A stretch of DNA of 64,000 bases from Akebia trifoliata. Its lineage: Eukaryota > Streptophyta > Magnoliopsida > Ranunculales > Lardizabalaceae. Every line of letters starts with the position of its first letter. The stretch's first letter is position 1. The translations under genes and the position numbers were made by a program. This document shows positions 43,748 to 55,794 of the stretch, one piece after another. Below the pieces are notes generated by a model. The model saw only the letters and a list, made by a program, of their open reading frames with translations. It made no database searches and was not told where the DNA came from. The DNA is taken from assembly GCA_017979445.1 (NCBI GenBank), contig CM030711.1, forward strand, positions 39,610,757-39,674,756. The letters run 5' to 3'.

Positions 43748-46700
43748 TCAAAGTAGGTATGACTCCACAACAGTCCGCCCAAACTTCTCTTGAACATCTT
43801 TGGGAGTTTCAATCTGGATAAGACCAACATTAAGAAACTTAAAATATAGAAGAAACAGAGAAAAAGAACAAGCATCGATGCATCAAAGAAATATCGCATA
43901 CTCCTACTTACCGCATTTAGAGCTTTAAAAACAGCCTTAACTGTGTTATGACGATTTCTTGAGCCAATAACCTAAAAAAATCAAGATTAAAACAAAAACA
44001 AAACTGTAAAAAGATCCATCATCACAAAATTTGATGCATCTTGATTGTCAATTACCTTAGATTTGACGTTTTTGAAACCAGCTAAACATAGAATGGTTTC
44101 AACAGTTCTGCCAGCTTTCATCCCTTTTGTCGTTCGGGCAGGCCAGAGGTATATCTATGAAAACATAAAAGGGCCAAATTTGTAGCAAAAACAAAGACAT
44201 GAGAAAAAGAGGGGTGGGGGTGGGGGGGATTTTTGCTGGTAAGGAAAAAAAGGAAGAAACCACTCAGATTAAGGAACCTTAGTTTTCTTATAACTTGTTT
44301 GGACTGCATGTGCAATTGTATGCTCCTCATGCCGTTCTACGTAATGGAGATTCTGGAAGCATTTCTCATATGCCTGTGAATAGGAAAATCAATCAGTAAT
44401 AAAGTTTTGAAATGGACTACATGCAAAGAAAAAAAATAGGTGCAGGGGAAAGAAAAATCTTAGGACCTATCAGGATCCATCAAGGATGTCCATGAGAAGG
44501 ACACACATAATCAAATGGTTCCAATAAACAAAAACTAATTAGTATGTTAGAAGAATCCAGCACTGGCTTGTCAAAATGTTTTTTTTTCCTTCCTTTTTTC
44601 GGTAAGTACTTACCAGAATGATCAGAGAAAAACTAATATGGATTCTAAATCCCACAAACCTAGTAAATGCATTTAAACATTAAAGCAGCTAATCTTTGCA
44701 CATCAAGATTGTCAAATACAATCACGAAGTCAGTTGAGCACATTTTGGTTCTTGAAATCCTCAACAACTAAACTTCATTTGTTTTCAAACGTGAAATCTG
44801 ACCGACGGTAAAATTGTAATTATGTTAAGGTTTTTCGCAAAAATTAATATGTATAATGTCATGAAGCATGGTTGGGCAATCAATAACTGGAGCACCTCAT
44901 TTCCCCATCAAGTGGCAAATTTTAACACAATTTCCATCAGCCATGTGGCAAGAAGAGATTTACTTATTTTTATTTTCATTTTTTTAACCATCAAAGTTCT
45001 TTCTTTCAAGTGCAATATATGGTCGGGATCTTGAACCTTGAGGGAAACGAGCCTGTTTGGGATCTAGGTTTCAAGAGAGATTTTAATGATTAGGAATTGC
45101 AGGATCTACAAGATTTAATGACTCAGCTTGATCAAGCTCATTGGGTGTCCATGGAAGATGATGGAAGGCAGTGGATTCATACTAAAGGTTCTAACTTCTC
45201 TTTCTTTTGCCTTTGGTATGTACACACCTATCACTTCCTCGGTGCATTTCCCTTTCAAGTTTGTTTGGGATTCTAAGGCTCCCTCAAAAGTGTGCTTCTT
45301 TACTTGGTTAGCAACTCTAGACAAGTTACCCACACTTGATCACTAAATTAATCGGGGTTTTGTGACACCAAACTTTTGTTATCTTTGTAATTCGAATGGT
45401 GAGTCTATGGATCACATTATAATGCATTTCCAATTGTCGTATTCCGTTTGGTCTCATTTTGTCGGGCTTTTCAAAGTTTTCCAAGTCTTCCCTAATATGT
45501 TGTTATCTATTCTAAAGTAGGGATTCTTCCATCTTTCTAGGGAGAAAGAAAATCCTTTGGAAGTTTCTTCCTTTCGCTACTACCTGGGGGTTATGGCTGG
45601 AGAGAAATAGGAGAATTTTCAATGGGGTGATTTCTTCTTTTCAGGATATTGCGTTGAATGTTTTGGGGTTATTGTTCTTTTTGGTGCCAATTATGTCCTG
45701 ACTTTAAGGGAGTTTTCAGTGAGGATTTCATTTTTAGATGGGACTCCTTATGTAAAACTTGGTTGCTTTTCTTTTTGTCTGTCATCTCGACCGGCAGATG
45801 TATTCGCCTCTCTTTTCCAATAAATTTTATATTTATAAAAAAAAAAGGTGCAATATAAGGTTGGTTATGGGTGTGACCAGCCATTTGACCACTCCAGAAA
45901 TTTGTTTATCAGACGGATGGTCCAGTTGCAAAAGATCCCATCTTGACAGGGTATGAAATCAGTGGGATAGCCGAGGCAAGCTTTAAGTTATGCACTTAGT
46001 AGGTGAGGGTGGGTTTTGAACCCAGGTAGTGGTATCAAGTATTAACACACACAGACTTTAACCAACTAAGCAAGCTGGCTCTAATCTACTTAGTATTCAG
46101 TTATTACTAATAAACAACAAATAGTGGACCACCAAAATAATTAGCTAAAATTCCAGACCAAATGGAACTATGTAACTGAAGGACGTAATGAAGATACCTT
46201 TTGAAGGGCAATGGGAACTGCTGGACCTTTTGCTTTTGCATAACCCACAACTCCATGATAATTCCCACAAGCTAACATAGCAGTGTACTTAATCACTTGC
46301 CCACCCTAAAACATAGAAGTAGAGAACAAATGATTTTCATGAAAAAAATTAATCTAAAATTAGAAGACAAAACAAGAATTACCTTTGTAACTTTGCATGT
46401 TCGGTTGACATCAATTAGCTTCACATCAAAACCCTGCCATTATTTAAGAAAAAACTTAAATATTGAACAACGAAATTTGAAAGAAGACAAGGAAAATACG
46501 GTATCACTTGCACAATTTAAACACATAATCTTCATATATAAGGTTTTTCAGAGGCTGAAGTTATGAATCAAACATCAAATAAAATAGAAAAGTGCAGCTA
46601 CGACGACGTGTTATCCATCTAAGAAAAATCATCATTACAAATGGAAAACCAGCATTCCAAAACTTCAAGAACATGCCCATCTCGGGAATAGCGTTTCCTT

Positions 46701-49700
46701 TCTTTCTTTTTCTTTTTGTTATTATAGGCCTAAGAAAAATCATCATTAAAAGGAAAAGCAAAGGCAGAGCAGAAAAATTAACTGCTGTTTACACAGGAGG
46801 ACATGTTTGTAGATGAAACAAATGATTACAAACACAAGACATTCAAAGTGGTCAAGGGCTTTTGTAGTTAGTCTCTTTGTATCCTTGGTCTTCTCATCCA
46901 TCGTTTTTTAATGAAATCTTTACTTTAAAAAAAACAAAAGATGTTCAAAGTATGGGCAAAGAAAAAAAAAATTACAAGACAAAGATGGTTTCTTTTTCTA
47001 CTTTTTGGGATGAGACAAGACTATTTCTCATATACCTGCTGCCACAAATTTAATCGAATAAACAGTAAACAACTAGAAACTTACATAAGAGAAAGAAAGG
47101 GAAACATAAGTAACAGAGACATGTCTAAACTTACTTTCCTGTAAAGTGGTCTTCTTTTCTTTTCTGTCAAAGAGTTTCTCTCCTCTGCAAGATCCCTGAT
47201 CTCCTCCTCTAGAACTCTGCCCTTCTTTCCAAACGTATGATCCAACTCCGTTAGCTTCTCTTCAAGCTTCTTATCAATGGCATTAAGCTTCTCTAAAAGT
47301 ACATCATCCTTATCTTTTAGGTCGTTGAAGTCCTCATCATCATCTTCCTCTAGTCCAACTCCCTGAATATTTTGCTTTTCTTTTTCGAACCCTGCATGCT
47401 CCACAAGATCAGCAGCAGGACCAACTTGTTCATGTTGAATAACTCCATAATTCGCAGGGTTATTAGGATCATAGGCCATCTTCCACTCCACCAATCTCAT
47501 GGCTCTATTTAGTTTTTGAATAATCATGAACCTATCCTTTCCAGTAGCTTCTTTCAGAAGGTTCATCAATTCACCGATAACCCTGTATTCCAATGGAAGT
47601 TGGAAATGTTTTTGCTCAAATTTGTCAATTCTATTCATCCACTTATACGCATCATCAAGAGTTTCTGTCAGGGAAAAAAAGGAAAAAACAAAAAAAAACA
47701 AAAAAAAAGAAGGGAAAATGAAGAAATTAATAAACATTGATGAAACCGAAGTACCACTGTTGATCAAATGACAAGCTTCGTTGCAACCCCATTTGCAGGT
47801 TAACCCTCTTTTGCAAAATATAAAGTAATGCTCAAGAACTCAAACACAATGATTGTTCCATTTACATTGGACTCTCTTTCCATCATCTCAATCATTGTTT
47901 GAATCTTAAACTAGTAATTCATTTAATTCTAGTAGTGGATCTTTAAAAAAAATGCTTGCTTTTGCAATTTGTTTGATTAATAAAGAAACAATAGGACTTT
48001 TGATAATGTGAGGATACCTTGCAGGACATCATTTTGGCAATTAGAGCCAAGTTGCTCTTTTGGACAAATCTATGCAAGGAGTTGAACGCGTTTTTTGTTT
48101 TTTTTTGTTGAGGATTTTGCATTTAGATGGGACTTGATCATAAACAAGGCTAGCTAATGGTGATCATGGAAGGGTTGTCGAGTCGGGACTTTTTTGTGAA
48201 GGAGCTTCGGGTGGTAATGTCTTTAGTTGTTTCCAAGGGAAAAAAAGGTAAAAAATGCAGAAAATATTGAGTACATTTCTTTTGAGTCTTGAAAATGAGA
48301 GAGTGACTTAAGTTGAGACTTGAACTTTAAGAGTAATAGTGTAAGGTAGAGGTTAGAGAATATTTATAATTATGTGAGAATGTATTAGAAAATGTAATGA
48401 GATTTAATAGTTGGAGGCTTTGCGAGGGTAAGAAAGAGATTAGAAGGCAGAAGAGATGTTGAAAAAAGAGTAAGGGGGTAGAAGTGGGATATTTACAAGA
48501 GAAAAATGAGTTTATGCTATAAATAAATATAAAAAAAAGAAAAATCTGTGTCCAAAAAGTATGCCATCGCATATTGTAGTATGCCATTGCATATTGTGCA
48601 GATACCATACTATTGTATATGCGATGGTAGCATATGCGAACAGTAGTTTGGAAATGGCATATGCAATCGCATTTGACAACACTAGTTGTTTCCTTCCTTG
48701 ACCTTTAGGTAGATTCTATATTAGTTGTTTTGCTACTATAATAGAAAATTTTATGCTTCTTAAAAAGAAAAACTAATCAAGTAAAATTCAGTCACAGATT
48801 GATCAATGCCACCACATCAAAAATATAAAACATTTAAAGTTAGGATTTACCACCCAGGTAGTGGAGCAGTGGTTCAGAGTCCTAGATTGTTCCCCAAAGA
48901 AATGAGATCGTGTCCTCCCCCCCCAAAACCAAACCCGATACTCCAGTTTGTGGTGGCCAGGCGTGTTTTATGTATACTAGGCTCAATTAAGCATAATCAC
49001 AAAATTCATCAAATTTTGGCCAAAAATCAGAAAAATCTCCGAAAAGTGGGTCCATCCAAAATAATTGGTAATTAATCGGATTATCAGGAGAAAAAAAATT
49101 TACTCTTTCTTTCAATTATATCCAATGTTCAATTTCTTTTTGTATTGTCCCTAAGTCATAATTTTTACCAAATTAACCGAATTGACCCGGTGGAATAATT
49201 TCCGAATTCTGAACATGGTTACTATGCAGTTAAGGATTTGTTCAATTTTTTCATGAAAAATTCGAAAGCTAACAATATAAAATAAGCATAATTTTACATC
49301 TAACATAAAACCCAATTGGATAAATCAAATTTCAGAAAAAATCAAATCAAATCAAACCCATTACCTGAATCAATGAAATTCTTGAGAAGCTCTTCATGCT
49401 TATTGAACTTCTTCTTAAACTCATCTGCTCTTTTCTGGACTGAATCGGGTGAGAACCTCTCATCATCTTCATCACTTTCTGAATCTGTAGGTTCTTCTAT
49501 CATATTGAGATCTCCAATATTTTTCAATTTCTCCTTCTCTAATTTCTCGATCAAAGGTCCTACACCCAAATAATCCTCTTCATCTTCTTCATCATCAACG
49601 ATTTCTACACCAGCCCTTTTCTTTTCCTCTCTTTCTCTTAGCTTTTCCCTCTCAACTTCGGCTAAGAGTTCATTAATGGTTGCATCAGAAGAAGAGCAGA

Positions 49701-49914
49701 AAAGGCGATGGTGATGGTTTGATAATCGATCCAAATGACGAAAATTCAAAATGGGTGTGTTCTGGAAATGTAGAAATTGAGGTTGGAAAGTGAGGAAAGA
49801 ATGGATTTTTTGTCTGGAGAGATTGAGAGGGGGTTTAATGGAGGGTTTTATTAGGGTTTGCTTGAGAAGGAGACGAGCCCAAGCACATTTTGATTTGGTT
49901 ATTGAGGTAGCCAT
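43748..49914 (-). CDS. uS5 ribosomal protein, probably mitochondrial, 8 exons
   Basis: This protein is of the small-subunit S5 family, which binds 16S-type rRNA near the decoding site. Exons on the minus strand: 49365-49914, 47135-47664, 46383-46433, 46198-46305, 44278-44373, 44056-44154, 43912-43971, 43748-43813. All join in phase with GT-AG borders, giving 519 residues. Residues 1-75 are Ser/Arg/His-rich with few acids, fitting a mitochondrial presequence. Residues 76-360 are a charged, acidic and partly coiled-coil extension. The S5 core lies at about 361-519: KGGQVIKYTAML, the GNYHGVVGYAKAKG loop, then GMKAGRTVETILCLAGFKN and VIGSRNRHNTVKAVFKALNA. It ends VVESYLL. Length and layout match the plant nuclear gene for this protein as I recall it (Arabidopsis At1g64880-like). 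Introns 1 and 4 exceed 1.6 kb and hold repeats. Confidence 0.92.
45035..45848 (+). mobile_element. 5'-truncated LINE in uS5 intron 4
   Basis: The plus-strand translation shows VWDLGFKRDF, then FKFVWDSKAPSKVCFFTW, KLPTLDH, CYLCNSNGESMDHI, WLERNRRIF and a 3' A run ending at about 45848. These are the C-terminal zf-RVT domain and tail of plant L1 ORF2. It is broken by stops and frameshifts and is antisense to the host gene. Confidence 0.85.
45849..46082 (-). mobile_element. tRNA-derived SINE, tail to tail with a LINE
   Basis: On the minus strand it begins AGCCAGCTTGCTTAGTTGGT, a good Pol III A box. About 45 bases on it has GGGTTCAAAACCCACC, a B box. The body continues toward 45849, where it meets the poly(A) end of the plus-strand LINE. 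The tail and target duplication cannot be told apart from that junction. Confidence 0.75.
46840..46935 (+). mobile_element. possible LINE 3' tail in uS5 intron 2
   Basis: AGTCTCTTTGTATCCTTGGT, then TTTTTTAATGAAATCTTTAC and an A run resemble the untranslated ends of plant L1 elements. No coding part remains, so this is tentative. Confidence 0.35.
47665..49364 (-). other. uS5 intron 1
   Basis: A 1700-bp intron. Near 48555-48675 the words GCATATTGTAGTATGCCATTGC and GCATATGCGA recur in direct and inverted form. At 48850-48920 a weak tRNA-like promoter pattern (TAGTGGAGCAGTGG, then GAGATCGTGTCC) hints at a decayed SINE. No gene seen. Confidence 0.45.
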
Positions 49915-50035
49915 TGTTGTAAATTAATAGAACTTGGATTTCTCTACACCATTACAGAGCAAAAGAGAGATACAGTGAGAGAAACTCAGGTACAGAGAGA
50001 GATCAGCAACAGGGAAATGAAAGTAGGGTTTTAGT
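49915..50035 (-). other. 5' UTR and proximal promoter of the uS5 gene
   Basis: Purine-rich GAGAGAGA-type leader sequence before the ATG. The transcription start is not defined. Confidence 0.4.
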
Positions 50036-50230
50036 AGGGCAATCAACGGATAGGTATCCGAATTCGAATTCGAATTCGGATGGGATATTATTAACCAATA
50101 TTCGCATTCATATCCGAATAAATTATTGAATATCCGATATTATCCGATTCGAATCGGATTGCAAATCAAATTCGAAAACTATCTTAAATTTATCCGAAAC
50201 TTATTTACTATTCGAAAATTATCCGAATTT
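50036..50230. repeat. hAT-MITE-like terminal repeat fragment
   Basis: Multiple TATCCGAATTCGAATTCG and TATCCGAT words, a pattern usual in hAT-type non-autonomous elements of the TAGGGCTGTCAA class. Similar words lie at 36080-36160. Only one end region is seen. Confidence 0.4.
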
Positions 50231-51343
50231 TATTTGGAGAAATTATATTGCCACACCAACTTTTTCTAGTCAACTCAAACATACCAAAAACTAGGGTTTC
50301 AATCATCATAGTAGAAATCAAAGAAAAAATTACAGAACATTGTATAATCAAACAAACATTAAAAAAAAAAAAACACAATTGACAATCTACCATGATTAAA
50401 TCTTACGAGCTCTGCATAGAAGAAATTAAGATTTCAAATCGAAAATCATAAAACCCTAATTTTCTCATACAAAAAGAGAAATTGTAGACTTTGCTTAGTC
50501 GGAAGAGGAGACCGAAAATAGACCCAAACTAAAACCTCTCAAACTTCATCATTAGGCCCATTTATATTGATGTGGTTGCTCCCAAACCAAGTACAAACGA
50601 AACCAAAAAAGAGGCACAGAACATTTAGGAAAACATACTAGATCTAACTTGGGTTTGAGTAGAATATGGTTCAGTTAGGAAATCGATTTGGAGAAAAAGA
50701 AGAAAAAAAAAATGTCTAAGTCTAAGTCTCGTACTCTTGTGACCAAGAGAATTTTCAGTATAATGCTCTTCAATGTCTTGGGCTCCATTAATTCCAAGCT
50801 TCAAATTGCTGTATTCCTCAATTAATCAGTTCTTGGAAATACTGAAGGGATATAAAGTTGGCTTCCCATACATCATACATTGCAAATAAGATATCATATT
50901 TCATATTGATCGAGTAGTTTTTGTAATTTTACTAAGTGCTTCTATCAATCTTTGACACTAAGTAGCATCTCAATGACACTTTAGGTAGTCGACTAGATGA
51001 GTTTCATTATCAGGCATCGTTGTGACGCCAACAATGTGAGTAGATCAGCAAGTAAATGTTAATCTAACAAACACATCTATCTAACACACACACACACAGT
51101 GCTAATACCAATAAAATAAGATCCTAAACAAGCAAAAGGAAATTATTAAATGTTTTTATGCTTTATATTTATATGAGGAAGATCTTCTCGATCTCGTCCT
51201 TTCTCTTTCGATGATATATCTTATATTTATTAAAGAAACACATATTACAGTTATCATGTTCAACACCCTCGAGATGATCCATGATCCTAGTACAACACCT
51301 TTGCAAACCATGAAAAGTTTACAAGCACTCTAGCAAGCCACGG
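50231..51343. other. intergenic DNA
   Basis: Nothing coding recognised. A short CA repeat lies near 51088-51101. Confidence 0.4.
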
Positions 51344-51908
51344 TGTCACGGCCCTATTCTTCCGAAGCGGGGTCGTGCGGCGCAAGGGGGTCAAATCCAC
51401 TTGCAAACCTGTAAAATGATCGTACACCACACACACGTAGCTAGCAAACAAGTAAACGAGGTAACACGAGATAAAGCCCGGAGGCAACTTTGTTGATATA
51501 ATATTGATTACACGGTGTAACGCGTTATAAAAGCAAATAGATGCGTTACAAGCAATTGATGATCCTATGACACGCGGGACTTCCACGGAGCTGGGCTTCA
51601 AGGGCTTCAACAACGTGGGTGTAGGCCGAGGATTGGGATAGCACTGACACCCTTCCTACAAAGTGTATGCTAAGTCTTTACTAGGTTTCCAGAAGGAAAC
51701 ATCAAAAGTAGAGGCCGGTCATACTCCCTTATTACTAAAATGCCACTAAGCTAACAAGTGTGCCCTGGCACGGGGCTGACACGTACCCTAAGCTAACAGA
51801 TATGCCCTGGTATGGGGGCTGACATGGCTTCATAACGAGCCTTACATGATATTACATGGGTGCTCCCGGGTAGCTCCGAGGCGAGCTTACACCTAACTCT
51901 AGGTGACA
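51344..51908 (+). mobile_element. GC-richer LTR-like fragment
   Basis: It starts TGTCACGGCCCTATTCTTCC and has GTGACA at 51903-51908, an inverted terminal hexamer typical of some gypsy LTRs. The composition stands out against the AT-rich flanks. The flanking five bases do not match, so a clean solo LTR is not proven. Confidence 0.45.
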
Positions 51909-53560
51909 GATGATGTGGCCGTTACACACGGGCTGCATAATACATATCTTGGCATTGGGTTTTCAATGTGGCAACATGACATAGATCCTTCACCAGCCCC
52001 AACCCTATAGCTCATTCACCTAAAACACACTTAATAGACTTATTAGTTTCCATGAATAACAATAACACTCGTACATAATAATGTCATTCGACGTCAAAAA
52101 TGGCGATATTTGTAGTTCCCATTCTCCAAATTTTCTTATCCCTTTTTTTTTTTTTTTTTTTCAAGAAATTTATAATGAAACAGGTTTCAAATGACCCAAT
52201 GCCCCCTAAAGAACTTGTTCTAAAAAAAATTAATCTAGGTTTTCAGAAAATGCAATAAAATCCAAAATTGACAATTAAAGTGTGGGAGCTTGCACTTCCA
52301 GGCAATGAGTTCAGAAGCATTACTAGGCAAATAAAAAAATTGAAAAATAGATGGGAAAAAAAAAAGAAGAAATATATAGAATGTATAGAAATATAAAAAT
52401 AAACTAAGTGTTATACTTAAGCCTTGAGGTCATCAATGTAGAAATTGATTCCAATAATTCCAAATTTAAAAACTCTAATACTTCTAATGGGTCATTTCTG
52501 CATCATATTAAAGGTCCAATATTTCCACCTTCTTGATGACCTTGAAGGATCTAGAAGATGAAGATGACGACCACCTCCCACTTTGCAGAAAAAACAGAGA
52601 GTGGGTGATTGAAATTACTGAATCAACCATTTTTCCTCTCAAGGAGAGGGGCGAGAAATACCTCTTTGGACTAAGTCCAAATAACTCCAAACACAAAGAG
52701 TGGAATGGAGAGAATAGAGAGAATTTCCTCTTTGGAGAGAGAGAGAGAAAGTAACTCCAATGTGTTGATTTTAGTTCATTAAATTCGAACATCTTTTCCA
52801 AATTTTGTTATGAGTTCTAGTTGGACCTCTGACACGAACTTGAATTTTTTTCCTTCTTTTACTAATAGTTTAGTAATGAAAGAATCATCATCAATTTACT
52901 CTTCAAAATCAATTATAATAAAATAACAACACAAGCAAAATGCGACATCTGTTCAATATTATACTCTAACCAATTATCAAACTCATTAAATCAAGTTGGA
53001 TTAAGATGACGTGATACCTATCATCTTTCTAAATTTTCTTTGTGAAAAACTATGTTCACGAGGTTAATATGTACCTTTCTATAGGTATGTTCTTCAAATA
53101 TCGTCCCGATCATTAACATGATAATCCAAAATTTTAATTCATAACCCAGGATCCAAATGAAGACCTTCTAAGTTGATTTCAATACGATTATACTTTGAAC
53201 TATGTCGTGTGCCATCACTAAGATCCTTCTTTTTTTATAATAAAAATGGTTGTCTCAATGTAGATTTTCTTATAAGAAATTTATCTATATTTAATTCAAA
53301 ACATTAATTAATTTAATTAAATATCAATATCAAGATGTTAAATCTTATTTATAAATTATAGGTATCAATTATTCCATTCTAATAATTTACTTAATTCTAA
53401 CATTGGAAAAGAAATTTATATATCACATGTAAAAGAGTGTTAATAAGAAATAATCTACATCTCAATCAGTATCAATAATTCCAATCAACAATAAAAATTA
53501 AAGTGCTTATAATCAAAGTTTCATAATCATGAAGACAAAATAATCAACAAATGAGGCTTT
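51909..53560. other. intergenic DNA
   Basis: A T run of about 22 bases starts near 52147. Frames on both strands at 52508-52801 overlap a GAGAGA tract and have no family pattern. No gene supported. Confidence 0.4.
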
Positions 53561-53563
53561 GCC

Positions 53564-53930
53564 CCTTGTACATTTATAAAGGGAATACCAAAATTCAATC
53601 ACAAAATTAACAATAAGACTCTGTCACCCTATACATTTAGTCAACATTCAATCATAAAATTAGCAATGGGGCTCAATCCCTTATAAAAATAAAAAAATTA
53701 ACACAAAAGCATATTCTCAAACAACATAAGAACAAAAATAAGAAAATAACTTCATGAGTTTAAAATAAACTATGGGGGTTTCACCCTCTTGTACATGTAA
53801 CAAAAGGAATATCAACAATTTCAAAATTAACAATGGAGCCCCTCCCCTTACAAAAATAAATAAATTAACACAAACATATCTTCAAACAACATAATTACAT
53901 AAACAAGAAAATAAAGCTCATGATTTTAAA
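53564..53930. repeat. diverged tandem repeat, about 60-170 bp units
   Basis: CCTTGTACATTTATAA-like starts at 53564, 53622 (changed) and 53779. ACAAAAATAAATAAATTAAC and TCAAACAACATAA follow near 53677 and 53845, a 168-bp step. Non-coding. Confidence 0.65.
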
Positions 53931-55200
53931 ATTTGAAATTAGGAAAAATTATCAAAAAATGGTTGATTTTTTAATTATTTATATAAAAAAAAGATTTAAA
54001 AAAAAAAAGAAGAAGAAGAAAGATTTAACACGTTGTTCTGTCTAGCGTTTTATCAAAATCATACTCTTTCATATTTTTTTATGTCAAAAATGCACTTGGA
54101 TATCTAACCCACTAAAAATATCTAAGGCTTCCGTTTGTTGTGCAAAATACATGGTAAATCTAGCCAGACTACCTTAATAAGCTTTCAAATCTAAGCAAGA
54201 GGTGTTGAGCCCCACTTGAATTACCAAATTGGCAATTCAACACCACATACCTATAGGCTTTATGGGAAAAAAAAAAGTCAGATTAAAAATAAATTTCATG
54301 CTTGTTCTAGTTGGTTGAAAATAGATGACTATCGAATTCCTAAATTTAAAATTCAACAGTGAAAAATAATGTATTTAATTTTTTTTTCAAAGTTCTTAAA
54401 ATTTTGTCTTTTATGTCACTGAGGCATCGGATCACGTTTTTTTTTATATGCGATCTACATGGGGGTGGTCAAAAACCTTCCTTACTAATCTAAGTATCGA
54501 ACGTATTAAAGAAAACAACTAGAAGATATGAAAATACTGAAACATTGTACTGTCCAATGATTTCCAAAGACGTCGAACAATTCAATGTGTTAAATCTTTT
54601 TTTTGTAATTTCTTAAAAATTATCATCTTTTTTATAATTAATTAAAATACTAATTATTTTTTAATAATTTCTCTTGAAATTTTGGTGAGTACCTTTTAAG
54701 TTTGAAGTTAATTGCATTCGTTGAACGATGTAATTGAAGCTTGATAATGAACTGAAACCTTCCTACAAAATTTTACAGATATTTGATCCATTAATTACTA
54801 CATGCGATCAAAGTACATACGTTCTGCATGCTATTAGGATTTTTGTCACTGAGATGGAAATACCAATCCTTAAGAACATCTTCCCATCTTAGCTATATGT
54901 TTGATATTTTGTCTCAAATTAAAGTCGTTTGAGGCTAGTATTTTTCATTCATATTAGTTTTGTTCGTGCCTTACAAGATTTAGGTGAGAATTGAAAAACA
55001 TGGGCTAGCTTTAAATGCAGAAAATAATTTAGAGAGTAACAGGTGAATTTTTGTGAGAAGGGTCTAAGCAAAATTCCTAGAAATATAATAGTTTTTGACA
55101 TAATTAATTATTAAATCAGTGTCAGTTCTATTTGAAGAGGGAATGGTTCCCTTGCAAGAAATTTAGAAGTTGATGATGATAGGTTTTCAAAAGAAAAATC
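53931..55200. other. intergenic DNA
   Basis: No gene, RNA gene or element end identified. Confidence 0.4.
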
Positions 55201-55204
55201 CACT

Positions 55205-55430
55205 GTTTGACGATGATTGTTTCCTGAATTTTAAAAATTAATGGGCTTTGTTAATAAATGGGATAATGGATTTTTGAGGTTTGATGGTTCAAAAGGTTTG
55301 ATCTTTAATATAGGGTTTGACGATGATGGTTTATTGAGCTTGAAAATTATATAATGGTTTATTGAGGTTGAAAAATTAAGGGGGTTTGCCAATAAATTGA
55401 AAATGATGGATTTTTAAGATTTGATATGGA
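55205..55430 (+). repeat. two diverged copies of an about 110-bp repeat
   Basis: TTTGACGATGATTGTTTCCTGA and later TTTGACGATGATGGTTTATTGA start the copies. Both continue through AAATTAATGGGCTTTG / AAATTAAGGGGGTTTG and GGATTTTTGAGGTTTGAT / GGATTTTTAAGATTTGAT. Confidence 0.7.
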
Positions 55431-55748
55431 GGGAGAGAAGTTGCCTTTCACATTTCATGCACAAGATTTAAGTTCAACCACTGATGGTGAAAGAGGGGTT
55501 TTTCATTATCTCCTAAGGTTATCTTTAAAGAAAAGAAAATGAGAGTGAAGGGTATAGAAAAGCAAGTTGGAGTGCAAAGTACTTAAAATGACACCTATTC
55601 TAACCTATGTATTTTGTTCTTCTTGTTCTTTCTTCTAAGTCTTCAATCCTTGACCTGACTTTGTGTTTTCTATCCCCACAATAGACATAAAAATGTTTGG
55701 ATTATTTAGACAGTCCTCTTTGTGGGTTGATTAATATTAGAGAAAACT

Positions 55749-55794
55749 TGTTATATTTTCAAATTAATGACATATTTAATTTGAAAATATAACA
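55749..55794. repeat. perfect 19-bp inverted repeat with 8-base loop
   Basis: TGTTATATTTTCAAATTAA, loop TGACATAT, then the exact reverse complement. It is AT-rich and isolated from any gene. No RNA gene is implied. Confidence 0.9.

Noticed and set aside
47516..47771. Plus-strand Lys-rich frames
   Set aside because: Antisense to uS5 exon 2 and its polypyrimidine tract; no independent support.
48850..48925. tRNA-like or SINE promoter pattern
   Set aside because: A- and B-box resemblance is weak and no cloverleaf or tail is visible; mentioned only inside the intron entry.
49316..49573. Plus-strand Ser-rich frame
   Set aside because: It is the antisense shadow of uS5 exon 1 (acidic codons read backwards as Ser/Phe).
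55749..55794. Transcription terminator
   Set aside because: The hairpin is not near any gene end and bacterial-type terminators do not apply here.
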